Positions 18,045 to 28,757 of a stretch of 34,921 bases of DNA are shown piece by piece. The DNA comes from Streptosporangium amethystogenes (GTDB lineage Bacteria; Actinomycetota; Actinomycetes; Streptosporangiales; Streptosporangiaceae). The number at the start of each line of letters is the position of its first letter. The first letter of the stretch is position 1. Made by a program: the position numbers and the translations under genes. The notes beneath the pieces are model-generated. The model searched no databases, was not told the origin of the DNA, and saw nothing but the letters and a program-made list of their open reading frames with translations. The stretch spans positions 1 through 34,921 of the forward strand of contig NZ_JOEQ01000050.1 of assembly GCF_000721075.1 (NCBI RefSeq), written 5' to 3'.

Positions 18045-18058
18045 GAGGTGGCCGCGCC

Positions 18059-19755
<1,697 letters not shown>

Positions 19756-19759
<4 letters not shown>

Positions 19760-21390
19760 TCCAGTCGATCGACTACTACGCGGTCGCGCCGCTGCTGATC
19801 CTCGCCCTCACCGCCGGGCTGGTGCTGGTCCTGGACGCCTTCCTGCCCCGCAGGCCGTACGTCCGGCCGGCGCTCGGCGCGGTCACCCTGGCGGGGGTGG
19901 TCGGCGCCCTGGCGGTGGTGGTCTCGCAGGCACTGCGCACCGGAGACCCGCTGAGGACCTTCTGCGTGCCGGAAGGACTGCTCGGCTCCCCCCACGCGGC
20001 GATCGGTGCCATCGCCTCCCCGAGCACCGAACAGACGGCGACCCCGGCTGCCGCGGCGCCGTGCTCGTTCGTGGTCGACGACTTCACACTGGTCTTCGCG
20101 GGACTCGCACTGGCGGCCGGAATCGTCGTGGTGCTGCTCTCGGCGGCAGAACTCGCCTTCGGCGACATCCCCGTCGGCGAGTGGTACTTCCTGCTGCTCT
20201 GCACGCTGGCGGGTGCCGTCGCGCTGCCCGCCTCCCGTGACCTGATCATGCTGGTGGTCGCCCTGGAGCTCGTCTCGCTGCCGGTGTTCGCGCTCACCGC
20301 GCTCAGACGCTATGACGGCCGGAGCTCCGAGGCCGCGGTCAAGCTCTTCCTGGTCTCCGTGGTCTCCACGGCGGTGATGCTCTTCGGGGTCTCCCTGCTG
20401 TACGGGACGACCGGAACCGTCTACCTCGACCGGATCGCCCAGGCTCTGCAGCAGCGTGTTCTCGGGGCACCCGGCCTGAGGCTCGTCCTGGACGACGCCG
20501 ACACCGCCTACGGCTCCGCACTGCAGATCGGCTACGACCTGCCCGCCGTGGTCACCGTGGCGGTGGTGCTGGTCCTCGCCGGGTTCGCCTTCAAGATCGC
20601 GGCAGTGCCGTTCCACGCGTGGGCGGGCGATGTCTACCAGGGGGCGCCCGTCCCGGTCGCGGCTCTGCTCTCCGTCATCTCCAAGGCAGCCGGGTTCGCC
20701 GGACTGATCCTCATCCTGGTCGTCGCCCTGGGGGGCCAGAGCGCCATCTGGGTCCCGCTGGTCGCGATCATCGCCGCGCTCACCATGACCGTGGGCAACC
20801 TCCTGGCCATGCGCCAGCGCCATGCGGTGCGGCTGCTCGCCTGGTCGTCCGTCGCCCAGTCGGGCTACATCCTCGCTCCCCTCGGCGCCGGGCGCCCCGA
20901 GGCGATGAACGCCTCGATCGCCTATCTGGTCTTCTACGCGGCGATGAACCTCGGGGCGTTCGCCGTGGTCACGCTGGTGTCGAGGCGTTCCGGCAGGGGG
21001 GAGTTGGACGACTACCGGGGCCTGGCGTTCCGGAACCCGGCGGCCGGGCCGGCACTGGCCTTCTTCCTGATCTGCCTGGCGGGCCTGCCCCCGGGGCTGG
21101 CCGGGCTCTTCGCCAAGATCGTGGTGTTCCGGGAGCTCCTCAGCGGTGGCGGTGGCTGGCTGGCCGTGGTGATGGCGGTCAACACGGTCGCGGGCCTCTA
21201 TTACTACATCGCCTGGGTGGTGCGGATCTTCACCCCGGCCACCGAGGGCACCGAAACGGCCGGCCGCGCCGCCGGGTGGATACCCGCCGGTGTGGCGATC
21301 GCGGTGGCCGGGATCGTCGCGGTCGCCTTCTCGGTCGCCCCCCAACTGGTCCTCGACCTCGTCCCCGGAGCACTCATCGCCGCGGGCTGA
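19756..21390 (+). CDS. nuoN: NADH-quinone oxidoreductase subunit N
   Basis: 544 residues, about 14 membrane helices; the third antiporter-like subunit. KIAAVPFHAWAGDVYQGAPVPVAALLSVISKAAGF carries the channel Lys and the broken-helix region. The loop at about residues 75-110 (cysteine-bearing, Ala/Thr-rich) is longer than in many NuoN proteins. The GTG start overlaps the end of nuoM. This is the last gene of the cluster. Confidence 0.95.
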
Positions 21391-21398
21391 AACACCTG

Positions 21399-21425
21399 GG
21401 AACGTTTGTCCTGGCTGGAAACGTT
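21399..21425 (+). promoter_or_regulatory. ECF-type stress promoter of htpX
   Basis: GGAAC at 21399-21403 and CGTT at 21422-21425 are separated by 18 bases. This is the layout recognised by the SigE/SigH/SigR group of actinobacterial ECF factors. It lies about 40 bases before the htpX start, so htpX can be induced separately from the nuo cluster. The region also contains a partial direct repeat (GGAACGTTTGTC and GGAAACGTTGTC). Confidence 0.6.
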
Positions 21426-21463
21426 GTCACAGGTGAATCGGCATCAACCGAAAGGGGGGTGTA

Positions 21464-22315
21464 GTGCACCACAACGGTCTGCGTACCGCGGTCCTTCTCG
21501 GCGCACTGTCCGCGGTGATCATCGCGGTGGGGGCGTGGTTCGGAGGCGGCGCAGGCGTGCAGATCGCGGTTCTGGTCGCGCTGGTGACCAACGGCGCCGC
21601 CTATTTCCTCTCCGACCGCATCGCGCTGTCGGCCATGCGCGCCCGGCCGGTGAGTGAGGTCGAGCAGCCGCTGCTCTACCGGATCGTGCGTGAGCTCTCC
21701 ACCGAGGCCCGCCAGCCCATGCCCCGGCTCTACGTCTCGCCGACCATGCAGCCCAACGCCTTCGCGACGGGACGCAACCCTCGTAACGCCGCCGTCTGCG
21801 TCACCTACGGGATCACTCAGATACTCGACGAGCGCGAGCTGCGCGGTGTCATCGGGCACGAGCTCTCCCACGTCTACAACCGCGACATCCTGATCTCCTC
21901 GGTGGCCGGGGCGCTCGCCACCATGATCACTTATCTCGGCTACGCCGGGTTGTTCTTCGGCGGCGGGGATGACGACGAGGGACCCGGATTCATCGGCGCA
22001 CTCCTCATGATCGTGCTGGGCCCGGTCGCGGCCGGAATGATCCAGATGGCCATCTCCCGCTCTCGCGAATACCAGGCGGATGAGTCAGGAGCTCGGCTGA
22101 CCGGTGATCCGCTGGCACTCGCCTCGGCACTGAGAAAGATCGAGATGGGCACCCGCCATCTGCCTCTCCCGGAGAACAGCCGGCTCGCCTCCGCCTCCCA
22201 CCTGATGATCGCCAACCCCTTCCGCGGTGCGGGGCTCGGCCGGATGTTCTCCACCCACCCGCCTACCGCCGAGCGCGTCGCCCGCCTGGAGCGCATGGCC
22301 GGGTACCGCCGCTGA
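21464..22315 (+). CDS. htpX: membrane zinc metalloprotease HtpX
   Basis: 283 residues of the M48 family. Two N-terminal membrane helices (about 6-26 and 31-50) are followed by the zinc site HELSH at 132-136, with the third ligand Glu202 in [10 protein letters not shown]. Further membrane segments lie at 147-165 and 176-196. HtpX degrades misfolded membrane proteins from the cytoplasmic side. The GTG start has AAGGGGGG upstream, and the promoter is of the ECF stress type, consistent with an envelope-stress role. Confidence 0.94.
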   Translation: MHHNGLRTAVLLGALSAVIIAVGAWFGGGAGVQIAVLVALVTNGAAYFLSDRIALSAMRARPVSEVEQPLLYRIVRELSTEARQPMPRLYVSPTMQPNAFATGRNPRNAAVCVTYGITQILDERELRGVIGHELSHVYNRDILISSVAGALATMITYLGYAGLFFGGGDDDEGPGFIGALLMIVLGPVAAGMIQMAISRSREYQADESGARLTGDPLALASALRKIEMGTRHLPLPENSRLASASHLMIANPFRGAGLGRMFSTHPPTAERVARLERMAGYRR

Positions 22316-22348
22316 CCACGTGACGCGGGAGCCGCCGGATGAGGCGGG

Positions 22349-23245
22349 TCAGGGCGTCAGACCGGTGATGATCGGGTTGTGGACGGATCCGGGCACGGCG
22401 AAGCCGCCGATCCGCTCCGTCCGGCCTGACTCCGGATCGACCCGGTACCAGTCGTAGCGAGTGCCTCCCCCCCTCCTCAACCTGCGCGGGGTGACCGTCT
22501 GCAGGTCGAGGAGGCCCTTGCCGTTCCAACGCAGCCTGGTAGAGGTCCTGCCACGGGGCACGGGGATGGGAGCGCGTCTCAGCGCGCTGCCCGCGGCCAC
22601 GTCCCACAGGCCGACCCCCGCGTCACGCGCCGTGAAATGGGCCACGGTCTGCCCGTCAGGACCGAGCGCGCCTCCCACCGGGACGCGTCCCCACTCGGCG
22701 AAAGGCGACATCGAGTAGATCCCCGCCTGGAACGAGTCATCCACCATCAGCACGAACCTCGCGTCGGGGCTGAAACTCCACGGCCGCAGCCCCGGCGGCA
22801 CCGGGACACTCGCACCGCTGTACGTGTCCAGGATCCGGTTCCCCCACCGGATGCCCAGCACCACGTACCGTCCGCCGGGAGAGAGCTCGATCCGCGCCGC
22901 GCGCATGGCGCTCGACCACTTCACGCCGGGCACCGCGCGTATCTCGCCGGTCGCCATCTCCCGTACCACCAGTGCCCCGTCGCCGAGCTGGAAATAGGTG
23001 ACATACCTGCCGTTGGGCGACAGGGCCAGCGGAGCCCGTTGCCTGTCCCTGGAGAACACCCGGGCGTCGGTGAGGCTGACCACCCTGCCGCCGCGTACCC
23101 AGAGCTTCCACGGAGCACAGACGCACCCGTCGAGCCCCGCGTACCGGACCGGCGACCTCGCGCCCCCGGCCTGGGCGGGGACCCCCGCCCCCATGACCAC
23201 GACGACCACGACGACGCAAACACTCAAGCGGCGGAACAACCCCAC
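22349..23245 (-). CDS. secreted beta-propeller protein
   Basis: About 298 residues. The N-terminus is a signal peptide (VGLFRRLSVCVVVVVVVMGAGVPAQA). The rest has repeating SPNGRYV, SPGGRYV and SPDARFV blades typical of WD40/PD40-like propellers. No catalytic residues are seen, so it is probably a binding scaffold outside the cell. GTG at 23245 is favoured because GGGGGG sits six bases before it; ATG at 23272 has no ribosome binding site and would put nine extra residues before the signal peptide. It is clearly related to the gene at 25886-26875: both have an RYAxL start, a YFxxGxLVVRE blade and a similar order. Confidence 0.75.
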   Translation of the reverse strand: MGLFRRLSVCVVVVVVVMGAGVPAQAGGARSPVRYAGLDGCVCAPWKLWVRGGRVVSLTDARVFSRDRQRAPLALSPNGRYVTYFQLGDGALVVREMATGEIRAVPGVKWSSAMRAARIELSPGGRYVVLGIRWGNRILDTYSGASVPVPPGLRPWSFSPDARFVLMVDDSFQAGIYSMSPFAEWGRVPVGGALGPDGQTVAHFTARDAGVGLWDVAAGSALRRAPIPVPRGRTSTRLRWNGKGLLDLQTVTPRRLRRGGGTRYDWYRVDPESGRTERIGGFAVPGSVHNPIITGLTP

Positions 23246-23466
23246 TGAGGACCCCCCGAGTCTTCCGGACATTCGGGGGGCGTCCGTTACGTACGGGCCA
23301 CTGTACGCCCCGGTCAGGGCCGTCCGGCGGTGCCGTCATGTGCCAAGTGACATGAGAGTGTCAGCGGGCGTGCTCGCCACCGCGGCATGGCGGCACAGCC
23401 CTCGGTGTCAGCGGTGGTGCGGCAGCGTGCCCGGGATGGGGTTCAAGGCATGGTCGGCTGTCGCGG

Positions 23467-24390
23467 TCATTCCGTGTGCCGGCCTGCCTGTCTTACTTCG
23501 CGGTCGACTGCCCAGGCGTCCGCCACCGGGCCCAGGTGCCCGAGCTTGTCGGGATTGATCACCGAGCGGATCGTCTGGATCTGCCCGTCGAGTACATCGA
23601 GCGCCAGGATGTGGAGCACCTTGCCGTCCCGGTCGCGGAAGATCGCCCCCGGCTGGCCGTTGACCTCGTGCGGCTCGAACGTCACGTCGATCCGGGCCAA
23701 CCGAAGGAAGAGGGAGGCAAGCAGCCGGGCCACGTTCTCGGCGCCGATGACGGCCCTGGCCAGCTGCGGGGCCTTGCCGCCGCCGTCACCGACCACCGAT
23801 ACGTCGGCGGCGAGCAGTTCCCGCAGGCCGGCGACGTCGCCCTCGCGGAGGGCGTCGAAGAACCTCGACGCCAGTTCCTCCCGCTCCTTGCGGACCGCTT
23901 CGAAGCGCGGCCGTCCGGCCTCCATATGCCGCCGCGCCCGCACCAGCAACTGCCGGCACGCCGCCTCCGACCGCCCCACCGCCGCGGCGACCTCGTCGAA
24001 CCCGAAGCCGAACACCTCCCGCAGCACGAACACCGCACGCTCCAGCGGGCTGAGCCGCTCCAGCAGCAGCAACGCCGCCATCGACACCGAGTCGGCCAGC
24101 TCCACCGACCGCGCCGGATCCTGATACGGATCGCTCAGCAACGGCTCGGGAAACCACGGGCCCACGTACGCCTCCCGCCGCACCCGCGCGGAGCGCAACA
24201 CATCGATCGAGATCCGCGTCACCGCGGCGGACAGAAGAGCCTTGGTCGACGTGGGCCGGGTCGCCAAGCCGTCATAGCGCAGCCATGTCTCCTGCACCGC
24301 GTCCTCGGCCTCACCCACACTGCCCAGAATCCGATAGGCGATCGAAAACAGCAGCGGCCGCAGCTCCTCGAACTCCTCGACCTTGCTCAC
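23467..24390 (-). CDS. ECF41-family sigma factor with SnoaL-like regulatory extension
   Basis: About 307 residues. Sigma region 2 is at ~5-75 and region 4 at ~108-158 (SPLERAVFVLREVFGFGFDEVAAAVG). The C-terminal ~140 residues are the SnoaL/NTF2-like extension that defines the group. Diagnostic ECF41 motifs are present: WFPEPLL at 79-85, DGGGK at 202-206 and NPDKL at 279-283. In ECF41 proteins the extension controls the sigma domain in place of a separate anti-sigma factor. The GTG at 24390 is preceded by GGGAGGGGG; the frame extends further upstream without a good start. Its expected target, a COE-type gene, is adjacent with a perfect promoter match. Confidence 0.92.
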   Translation of the reverse strand: MSKVEEFEELRPLLFSIAYRILGSVGEAEDAVQETWLRYDGLATRPTSTKALLSAAVTRISIDVLRSARVRREAYVGPWFPEPLLSDPYQDPARSVELADSVSMAALLLLERLSPLERAVFVLREVFGFGFDEVAAAVGRSEAACRQLLVRARRHMEAGRPRFEAVRKEREELASRFFDALREGDVAGLRELLAADVSVVGDGGGKAPQLARAVIGAENVARLLASLFLRLARIDVTFEPHEVNGQPGAIFRDRDGKVLHILALDVLDGQIQTIRSVINPDKLGHLGPVADAWAVDREVRQAGRHTE

Positions 24391-24546
24391 GCCGGACCCC
24401 CTCCCCCTGAACCCTTCCCGCCCGGCCGTACTCGCCGGTGCAGGCATCTTCTGGTGATCATCCGGGCCGTCGGCACACCAGAGTAACGCCGCCGGGCCCG
24501 GGGCCCGGAGCCCGCAGCCGGACCCCGAGCCAGTCGCCGGTGCCGT

Positions 24547-25020
24547 TCAGTGGAACTGCCCGGGCACATAGTCGCCGGCCGGCTGCCGGGCGATGATGTT
24601 CAGCCGGTTCGCCGCGTTCATGAAGGAGACCAGGATCACCAGGGCGGTGAGCTGCCCCTCGTCGTAGTGCTTGGCGGCGTACGCCCACACCTCGTCGCTG
24701 ACCCCACCGGCCGCATCCGCGACCCGGGTCCCCTCCTCCGCCAACTCCAGCGCGGCACGCTCGGCCTCGGTGAAGACCGTGGCCTCCCGCCACGCCGCGA
24801 CCAGGTTCAGCCGCACCGAGGTCTCGCCGGCAGCGGCGGCATCTTTGGTGTGCATGTCGATGCAGACGGCGCAGCCGTTGATCTGACTTACCCGAAGCGC
24901 CACCAGTTCCTGCGTGGCGGCCGGCAGCGGCAAGTCCTTGAGCGCCTTGCCCGCCGACATGAAGTACTTGATGACCTTGCCGGCGGACGGGGCGGTGAAG
25001 TAGTCGAGTCGCGCGTCCAT
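24547..25020 (-). CDS. carboxymuconolactone decarboxylase/AhpD-family protein
   Basis: 157 residues. The redox-active CxxC is at Cys50 and Cys53, followed by His57 (NGCAVCIDMH), as in AhpD-like peroxidase partners. This is one of the 'COE' genes (carboxymuconolactone decarboxylase, oxidoreductase or epimerase) that usually sit beside ECF41 sigma factors. It starts about 40 bases below an ECF41-type promoter and has GGAGGAG before the ATG. The substrate is unknown; a peroxide or thiol role is more likely than true decarboxylation. Confidence 0.9.
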   Translation of the reverse strand: MDARLDYFTAPSAGKVIKYFMSAGKALKDLPLPAATQELVALRVSQINGCAVCIDMHTKDAAAAGETSVRLNLVAAWREATVFTEAERAALELAEEGTRVADAAGGVSDEVWAYAAKHYDEGQLTALVILVSFMNAANRLNIIARQPAGDYVPGQFH

Positions 25021-25060
25021 GGTGTGCTCCTCCGGGGTCGTTGATGGCTACACCCCCTGA

Positions 25061-25087
25061 GACGGGGTAGCCCGACTCCCTGTGACA
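25061..25087 (-). promoter_or_regulatory. ECF41-type promoter of the CMD gene
   Basis: On the minus strand TGTCACA is followed by exactly 16 bases and CGTC, the published ECF41 target pattern. It points at the CMD/AhpD-family gene. Confidence 0.85.
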
Positions 25088-25288
25088 CAGGCGAATGTGA
25101 CCTGCGTCTCCCGGCCGCCGGGCCCGGCCGGCTCGGCAACGCCTCCGTTTCGGCCCGAGGCGGCTGGCGGCGGAGGCGGCGCAGTGGGTCACCGGTCAGC
25201 CAGGCCTGATCGCGCCACCACCGGAAACCTCATCGGACCAGGGCGAAAGGATCGGCCCTTGGGGGTCGATCCGAATGAGGCGATGGTC

Positions 25289-25864
25289 TCAGGAGTGCTG
25301 GGTGATCGGGTCGGTCTCCTCGGGGGAGAGGCCGGGGATGCCGTCGATGCTCTCGCGGTTCTTCTTCGCCCGGTAGGAACGCCGCTCCTGGACATCCTTG
25401 CGGCCCGCCCACTCGTCCAGCAGCGTCCGGTCACTGTCGAAGGACATGAACGGCACGGAGAAGCCGCAGGAGTCGGAGATACGGTCGCAGTCGACGACGA
25501 TGATCGATCGCACACCCGGGTGCGGGCCGAAGTTCTTGATCAGTGTGGTGAAGTCAGGGCTCTCCGGTACGACGACCCGGCCGGTGCCGTACAGCCGAAG
25601 AATGTTGGGAGGGCCGGAGAAGGCGCAGAACATGACGGTGATCCGGCCGTTCTGGCGGAGGTGGGAGATGGTCTCCACCCCGCTGCCGTCCAGGTCCAGG
25701 TAGGCGATGGTGGTGTCGTCGAGAACGGCGAAGGTGTCGGCGTATCCCTTGGGGGACATGTTGACGTGACCGCCCTGCTCGGGAGCCGTCGCCACGAAAT
25801 AGACCGGCTGCGCTTTGATGAACTCGCGCAGCCGGTCATTGATCTTGTCATGAATTTTCCCCAT
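25289..25864 (-). CDS. pyridoxamine 5'-phosphate oxidase-fold flavoprotein
   Basis: 191 residues of the PPOX split-barrel class. Visible features are YFVATAPEQGGHVNMSPKGYAD at the N-terminus, AYLDLDGSGVETISHLRQNGRITVMFCAF in the core and the LRLYGTGRVV strand. Such proteins bind FMN or F420; the cofactor cannot be decided here. There is no Shine-Dalgarno; TATCTT lies seven bases before the ATG, again the leaderless arrangement. It lies between the ECF41 unit and the second propeller gene. Confidence 0.85.
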   Translation of the reverse strand: MGKIHDKINDRLREFIKAQPVYFVATAPEQGGHVNMSPKGYADTFAVLDDTTIAYLDLDGSGVETISHLRQNGRITVMFCAFSGPPNILRLYGTGRVVVPESPDFTTLIKNFGPHPGVRSIIVVDCDRISDSCGFSVPFMSFDSDRTLLDEWAGRKDVQERRSYRAKKNRESIDGIPGLSPEETDPITQHS

Positions 25865-25871
25865 AAAAGCG

Positions 25872-25877
25872 AAGATA
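25872..25877 (-). promoter_or_regulatory. -10 box of a probable leaderless PPOX gene
   Basis: TATCTT on the minus strand ends exactly seven bases before the ATG, and no ribosome binding site is present. Confidence 0.45.
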
Positions 25878-25885
25878 ATTCACCG

Positions 25886-26875
25886 TCACTCGCCGGGCAG
25901 CCACCAGACCCACACGTTCTTCCTGAGCCGGAAGGAGTCCAGCTTGCGAGTGCTCCCGGTCTCGGCGTTCAGCGTCCGCTTCACGGCGGAGTCCAGCTCG
26001 CCCTCCTGGTCGCTGCGGCTGGTCCAGAGGGTGAGCGAGCCGGCCGCGCCCCAGGAGAGCCGCTGCGCGGTCTCGTCCTTGGGCATGCCGATTCCGATCG
26101 CCTCGGAGACGGTGTCAGCAGACAGGTCATAGGTACGCAGGCGGGGCCTGCTCGATGCGCTGGAGATGACCAGGGCCACGGTGTTCCCGTCGTCGGCCAG
26201 TGCGACAGGCGCGTTGTTGGACACGATCTGCGGGATGATCTGGCTCGCCGTCCTGTTGCCCTCGGCGTCGAAGACCACGAACTCGGTGATGTTGTCCTCG
26301 GTGAATCGGGAGGTGAGCAGGTATTTCCCGCTGGGGCTGAAACCCATCAGGCTGTTCGTCGACGGCAGCTTGGCCGTCTCACCGGTCTTCAGGTTGATGA
26401 CCAGGCTCGGTAGCCTGTTCGCGGCGTCGTAGTAGTCGACCACGATGGCCGAGCCGTCAGGAGAGAGCGTCGTGTCCACGTCGCTCTGGCCGATCCCCTT
26501 GGGCAGGCTCGCGGTACCGCCCGGCAGCGGGCGGACCTTTCCGCTGCTCACTTCACGGACGACGAGTTCGCCGCCCTTGAAGTAGTTCACGAAGCGGCCG
26601 TCGTTGCTGATGGAGATCGAGTTGCTGGTGGTCCTGTCCACCGTGCCACCCGAGGACCTGGGGTGGACCTGCGCGTCGGGCAGCGTGACGGTCTTCCCGC
26701 TGCGCAGGGTCAGCATCCACGAACCGCAGGGGACGTTGTCGTCTCCCCGGGGGCAGCTCTTCAGCCAGGCGTACCTGGCCGGGTTGTCCGTCTTCGCCGC
26801 TGCCGGAGTGGCGATCATGCCGGTGGCCGCTACGGCGGCGACTGCGAGTACGGCGAATCCGCGTGAGGGTCTCAT
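25886..26875 (-). CDS. secreted beta-propeller protein (paralogue)
   Basis: 329 residues. The signal peptide is MRPSRGFAVLAVAAVAATGM with a likely cut after TPAAA. The mature part starts with an ARYAWLKSCP segment holding two cysteines before the first blade. Blades carry SNDGRFVNYF, SPDGSAIVVDYY, SPSGKYLL and ADDGNTVAL. ATG at 26875 has GGAAGGA eight bases upstream; the frame runs on upstream but with no good start. It is a paralogue of the gene at 22349. No enzyme motif was seen. Confidence 0.85.
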   Translation of the reverse strand: MRPSRGFAVLAVAAVAATGMIATPAAAKTDNPARYAWLKSCPRGDDNVPCGSWMLTLRSGKTVTLPDAQVHPRSSGGTVDRTTSNSISISNDGRFVNYFKGGELVVREVSSGKVRPLPGGTASLPKGIGQSDVDTTLSPDGSAIVVDYYDAANRLPSLVINLKTGETAKLPSTNSLMGFSPSGKYLLTSRFTEDNITEFVVFDAEGNRTASQIIPQIVSNNAPVALADDGNTVALVISSASSRPRLRTYDLSADTVSEAIGIGMPKDETAQRLSWGAAGSLTLWTSRSDQEGELDSAVKRTLNAETGSTRKLDSFRLRKNVWVWWLPGE

Positions 26876-27021
26876 CGGTTTTTCCTTCCGTCCCCCTGAT
26901 AGATGGGGATCCGGCGGGAAAAGTTGTGTCAAGAGCCGAAGAAAGGTCTGCGGTTTCTTGGCCATCGGCCCGGGGCGACGATTCAGGCGAAGGGTCCGGA
27001 ACGGTTCTCGCTGCGGAGCCG

Positions 27022-27648
27022 TCAGGGAACCTCTTCCGGCCGGGTGGCCAGGGCGCGCAGCCGGGTGCGGATCCCGGCGCGCGAGCGCTGGTACGCCAAG
27101 GCGTCGTCGAGCAGCAGCGCGGCCGAGTTCGCCGCGGTGGCGAGCGCGTCGAGCTCGAACGCCAGCTGGGCCGGTTCGACATCCGTGTCGAGCTGGCCGA
27201 GCTGCTGGGCGTCCCGGACGGTCTGCTCGTACAGGCGCAGCCAGTCGCGGCGTGCCCGGGCCAGCAGGTCGCGGATCCGGCCGGGCCGCGCGTCGAACTC
27301 CGCACCCGCCGCGTAGAAGAAGCAACCGCCGGGGAAGACCCGTCGTTCCGAATAGTCGAGCCAGCCCCTGCACAGCTCGACCAGGCGTGGCAGGCCGGGC
27401 GTGGTCCGCAGCGCAGGCTTGACCACCTCGTGGGTGAAGACCTCCTCGGCAGCCCGTACGACCGCGACCTGCAACTCCTCCTTCGAGCCGAAGTGTGAGA
27501 ACAGTCCGCTCTTGCTCACCCCGAGGTCGGTGGCGAGGCGCCCGATCGACAGCCCTTCGAGCCCGTCCTGGGACGCGATGGCCATCGCACGGTCCAGAAT
27601 TCGCTGCCGGGTCTGGTCTCCGCGCACCACACGCCCGTCCTGTGTCAT
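27022..27648 (-). CDS. TetR-family transcriptional repressor
   Basis: About 208 residues from ATG at 27648. The N-terminal helix-turn-helix is at ~33-56 (LSIGRLATDLGVSKSGLFSHFGSKEEL), the TetR signature. The C-terminal ligand/dimer domain resembles the TetR_C group of YxaF-like regulators (GGCFFYAAGAEFDARPG). The start is uncertain: the frame is open to a GTG at 27774, which would add 42 unusual residues, and the ribosome binding site before 27648 is weak. The probable promoter at 27819-27847 holds a palindromic operator, and the divergent SGNH gene has a matching one. Confidence 0.85.
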   Translation of the reverse strand: MTQDGRVVRGDQTRQRILDRAMAIASQDGLEGLSIGRLATDLGVSKSGLFSHFGSKEELQVAVVRAAEEVFTHEVVKPALRTTPGLPRLVELCRGWLDYSERRVFPGGCFFYAAGAEFDARPGRIRDLLARARRDWLRLYEQTVRDAQQLGQLDTDVEPAQLAFELDALATAANSAALLLDDALAYQRSRAGIRTRLRALATRPEEVP

Positions 27649-27818
27649 CTCAACCGTTCCCGTCCACTGGAGTCTGGCCGTCACCTCGGCTCGCCACTGA
27701 TCGGCGACAGCCGGTGCGCAGACCATACGCGGCGGTCTGCCGAGCCGCGCTCCCCGGCGCGGCCGGCCCGCCACGGCCCGGAGCCGGAGACTGTCGGACA
27801 GGTCCTTCCCGAGTCAAA

Positions 27819-27847
27819 CTTTAAGCACGAACGTTCTGTTAAATCAA
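27819..27847 (-). promoter_or_regulatory. tetR promoter with operator in the spacer
   Basis: On the minus strand TTGATT, a 17-base spacer and TTAAAG. The spacer contains the palindrome GAACGTTC inside the longer AGCACGAACGTTC motif (27824-27836 on the plus strand). The same motif recurs at 27998-28010. Confidence 0.6.
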
Positions 27848-27992
27848 CTTGGCGCGACGTTCCTCGTTGGATGCACGGATCCACATCGGCCGGGGACGCG
27901 GGAAATGCTGTCTCGGCAGGCTGGTCCTCTCGACGACGCGTTCGCACCCTTCGCTGAGGAGCGGAGCATCAGCGTTTTCAGCTCGCGGGATA

Positions 27993-28021
27993 TTGATAGC
28001 ACGATCGTTCGTTCTTATGCT
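27993..28021 (+). promoter_or_regulatory. SGNH hydrolase promoter with operator in the spacer
   Basis: TTGATA, 17 bases, TATGCT: a good housekeeping promoter. Its spacer contains AGCACGATCGTTC, one base different from the motif in the divergent tetR promoter. A TetR dimer bound there would block both promoters. It lies about 58 bases before the gene start. Confidence 0.65.
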
Positions 28022-28078
28022 GTCGGCAGGCGGATCGACCCCAGCCGGGCCGGGCCGATGCCAAGAGAGGCCAAACAC

Positions 28079-28741
28079 ATGACCGAAGACATCTCGACCG
28101 ACGACTTCCATCTCCCGGAGAAGGAAGCCGACCGGCTCCTCGCCAACGCCCCGTGGAAGCGGTTCGCGGTGCTCGGCGACAGCCTCGCCGAAGGGCTGGG
28201 TGACGCCCTCCCCGGCTACCGCACCCTGCCCTGGGCGGACCGGACCCGGGAGGCACTGACCCGGGGCCGGCCCGACCTGGGCTATGTGAACCTCGGCCTG
28301 CGCGGCCTGGTCGCCGCCGAGGTGCGGGAACGCCAGCTCGGCCGGGCACTGGAGTTCGGGCCCGACCTCGCGGCGGTGATCTGCGGGGGCAACGACCTGT
28401 TCCGCCCGGTGGTCGACCTGGACGCGGTCGAGGGCGAGCTGGACGCCATCATCGGCGGATTGCGGGCGGCCGGCGCGACAGTGATCACGTACCGCCTCAT
28501 GAACATCGGCTTGGCGATCCCCAAGCTTGAGGCGCTCAGTCCCAACCTGCTGAGGTTGAACGAGCGGGTGAGCGCGGTCTCCGCCAGACACGGCGCGCTG
28601 GTCGTCGACATGTGGAGCCACCCCGCCTGCGCCGACATCTCGACATACAGTTCGGACATGATCCATGCCTCGATGCGAGGTCACGCCCTGCTTGCCGCGG
28701 AGACCATCAGGCGACTGGGCCGTCACCTCGCCTCGGCCTGA
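28079..28741 (+). CDS. SGNH/GDSL hydrolase
   Basis: 220 residues. Block I GDSLAEG holds the nucleophile Ser35; block III GGND is at 103-106; the C-terminal DMIHASMRGH supplies the catalytic Asp/His. The set is complete, so it should be an active esterase, lipase or acetyl hydrolase. There is no signal peptide. The start at 28079 is chosen because it follows GAGAGG and lies below a good promoter; longer readings would cross that promoter. It is divergent from and probably repressed by the TetR protein. Confidence 0.9.
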   Translation: MTEDISTDDFHLPEKEADRLLANAPWKRFAVLGDSLAEGLGDALPGYRTLPWADRTREALTRGRPDLGYVNLGLRGLVAAEVRERQLGRALEFGPDLAAVICGGNDLFRPVVDLDAVEGELDAIIGGLRAAGATVITYRLMNIGLAIPKLEALSPNLLRLNERVSAVSARHGALVVDMWSHPACADISTYSSDMIHASMRGHALLAAETIRRLGRHLASA

Positions 28742-28757
28742 AGGGCGCGTACGTCCA

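Noticed and set aside
26876..27373. Upstream extension of the second propeller protein to a far start
   Set aside because: It overlaps the TetR gene, is Arg/Pro-rich, and would bury a good signal peptide and ribosome binding site.
27905..28078. Longer start for the SGNH hydrolase
   Set aside because: The extension reads across the -35/-10 promoter and operator, has no conserved residues, and the ATG at 28079 has its own ribosome binding site.
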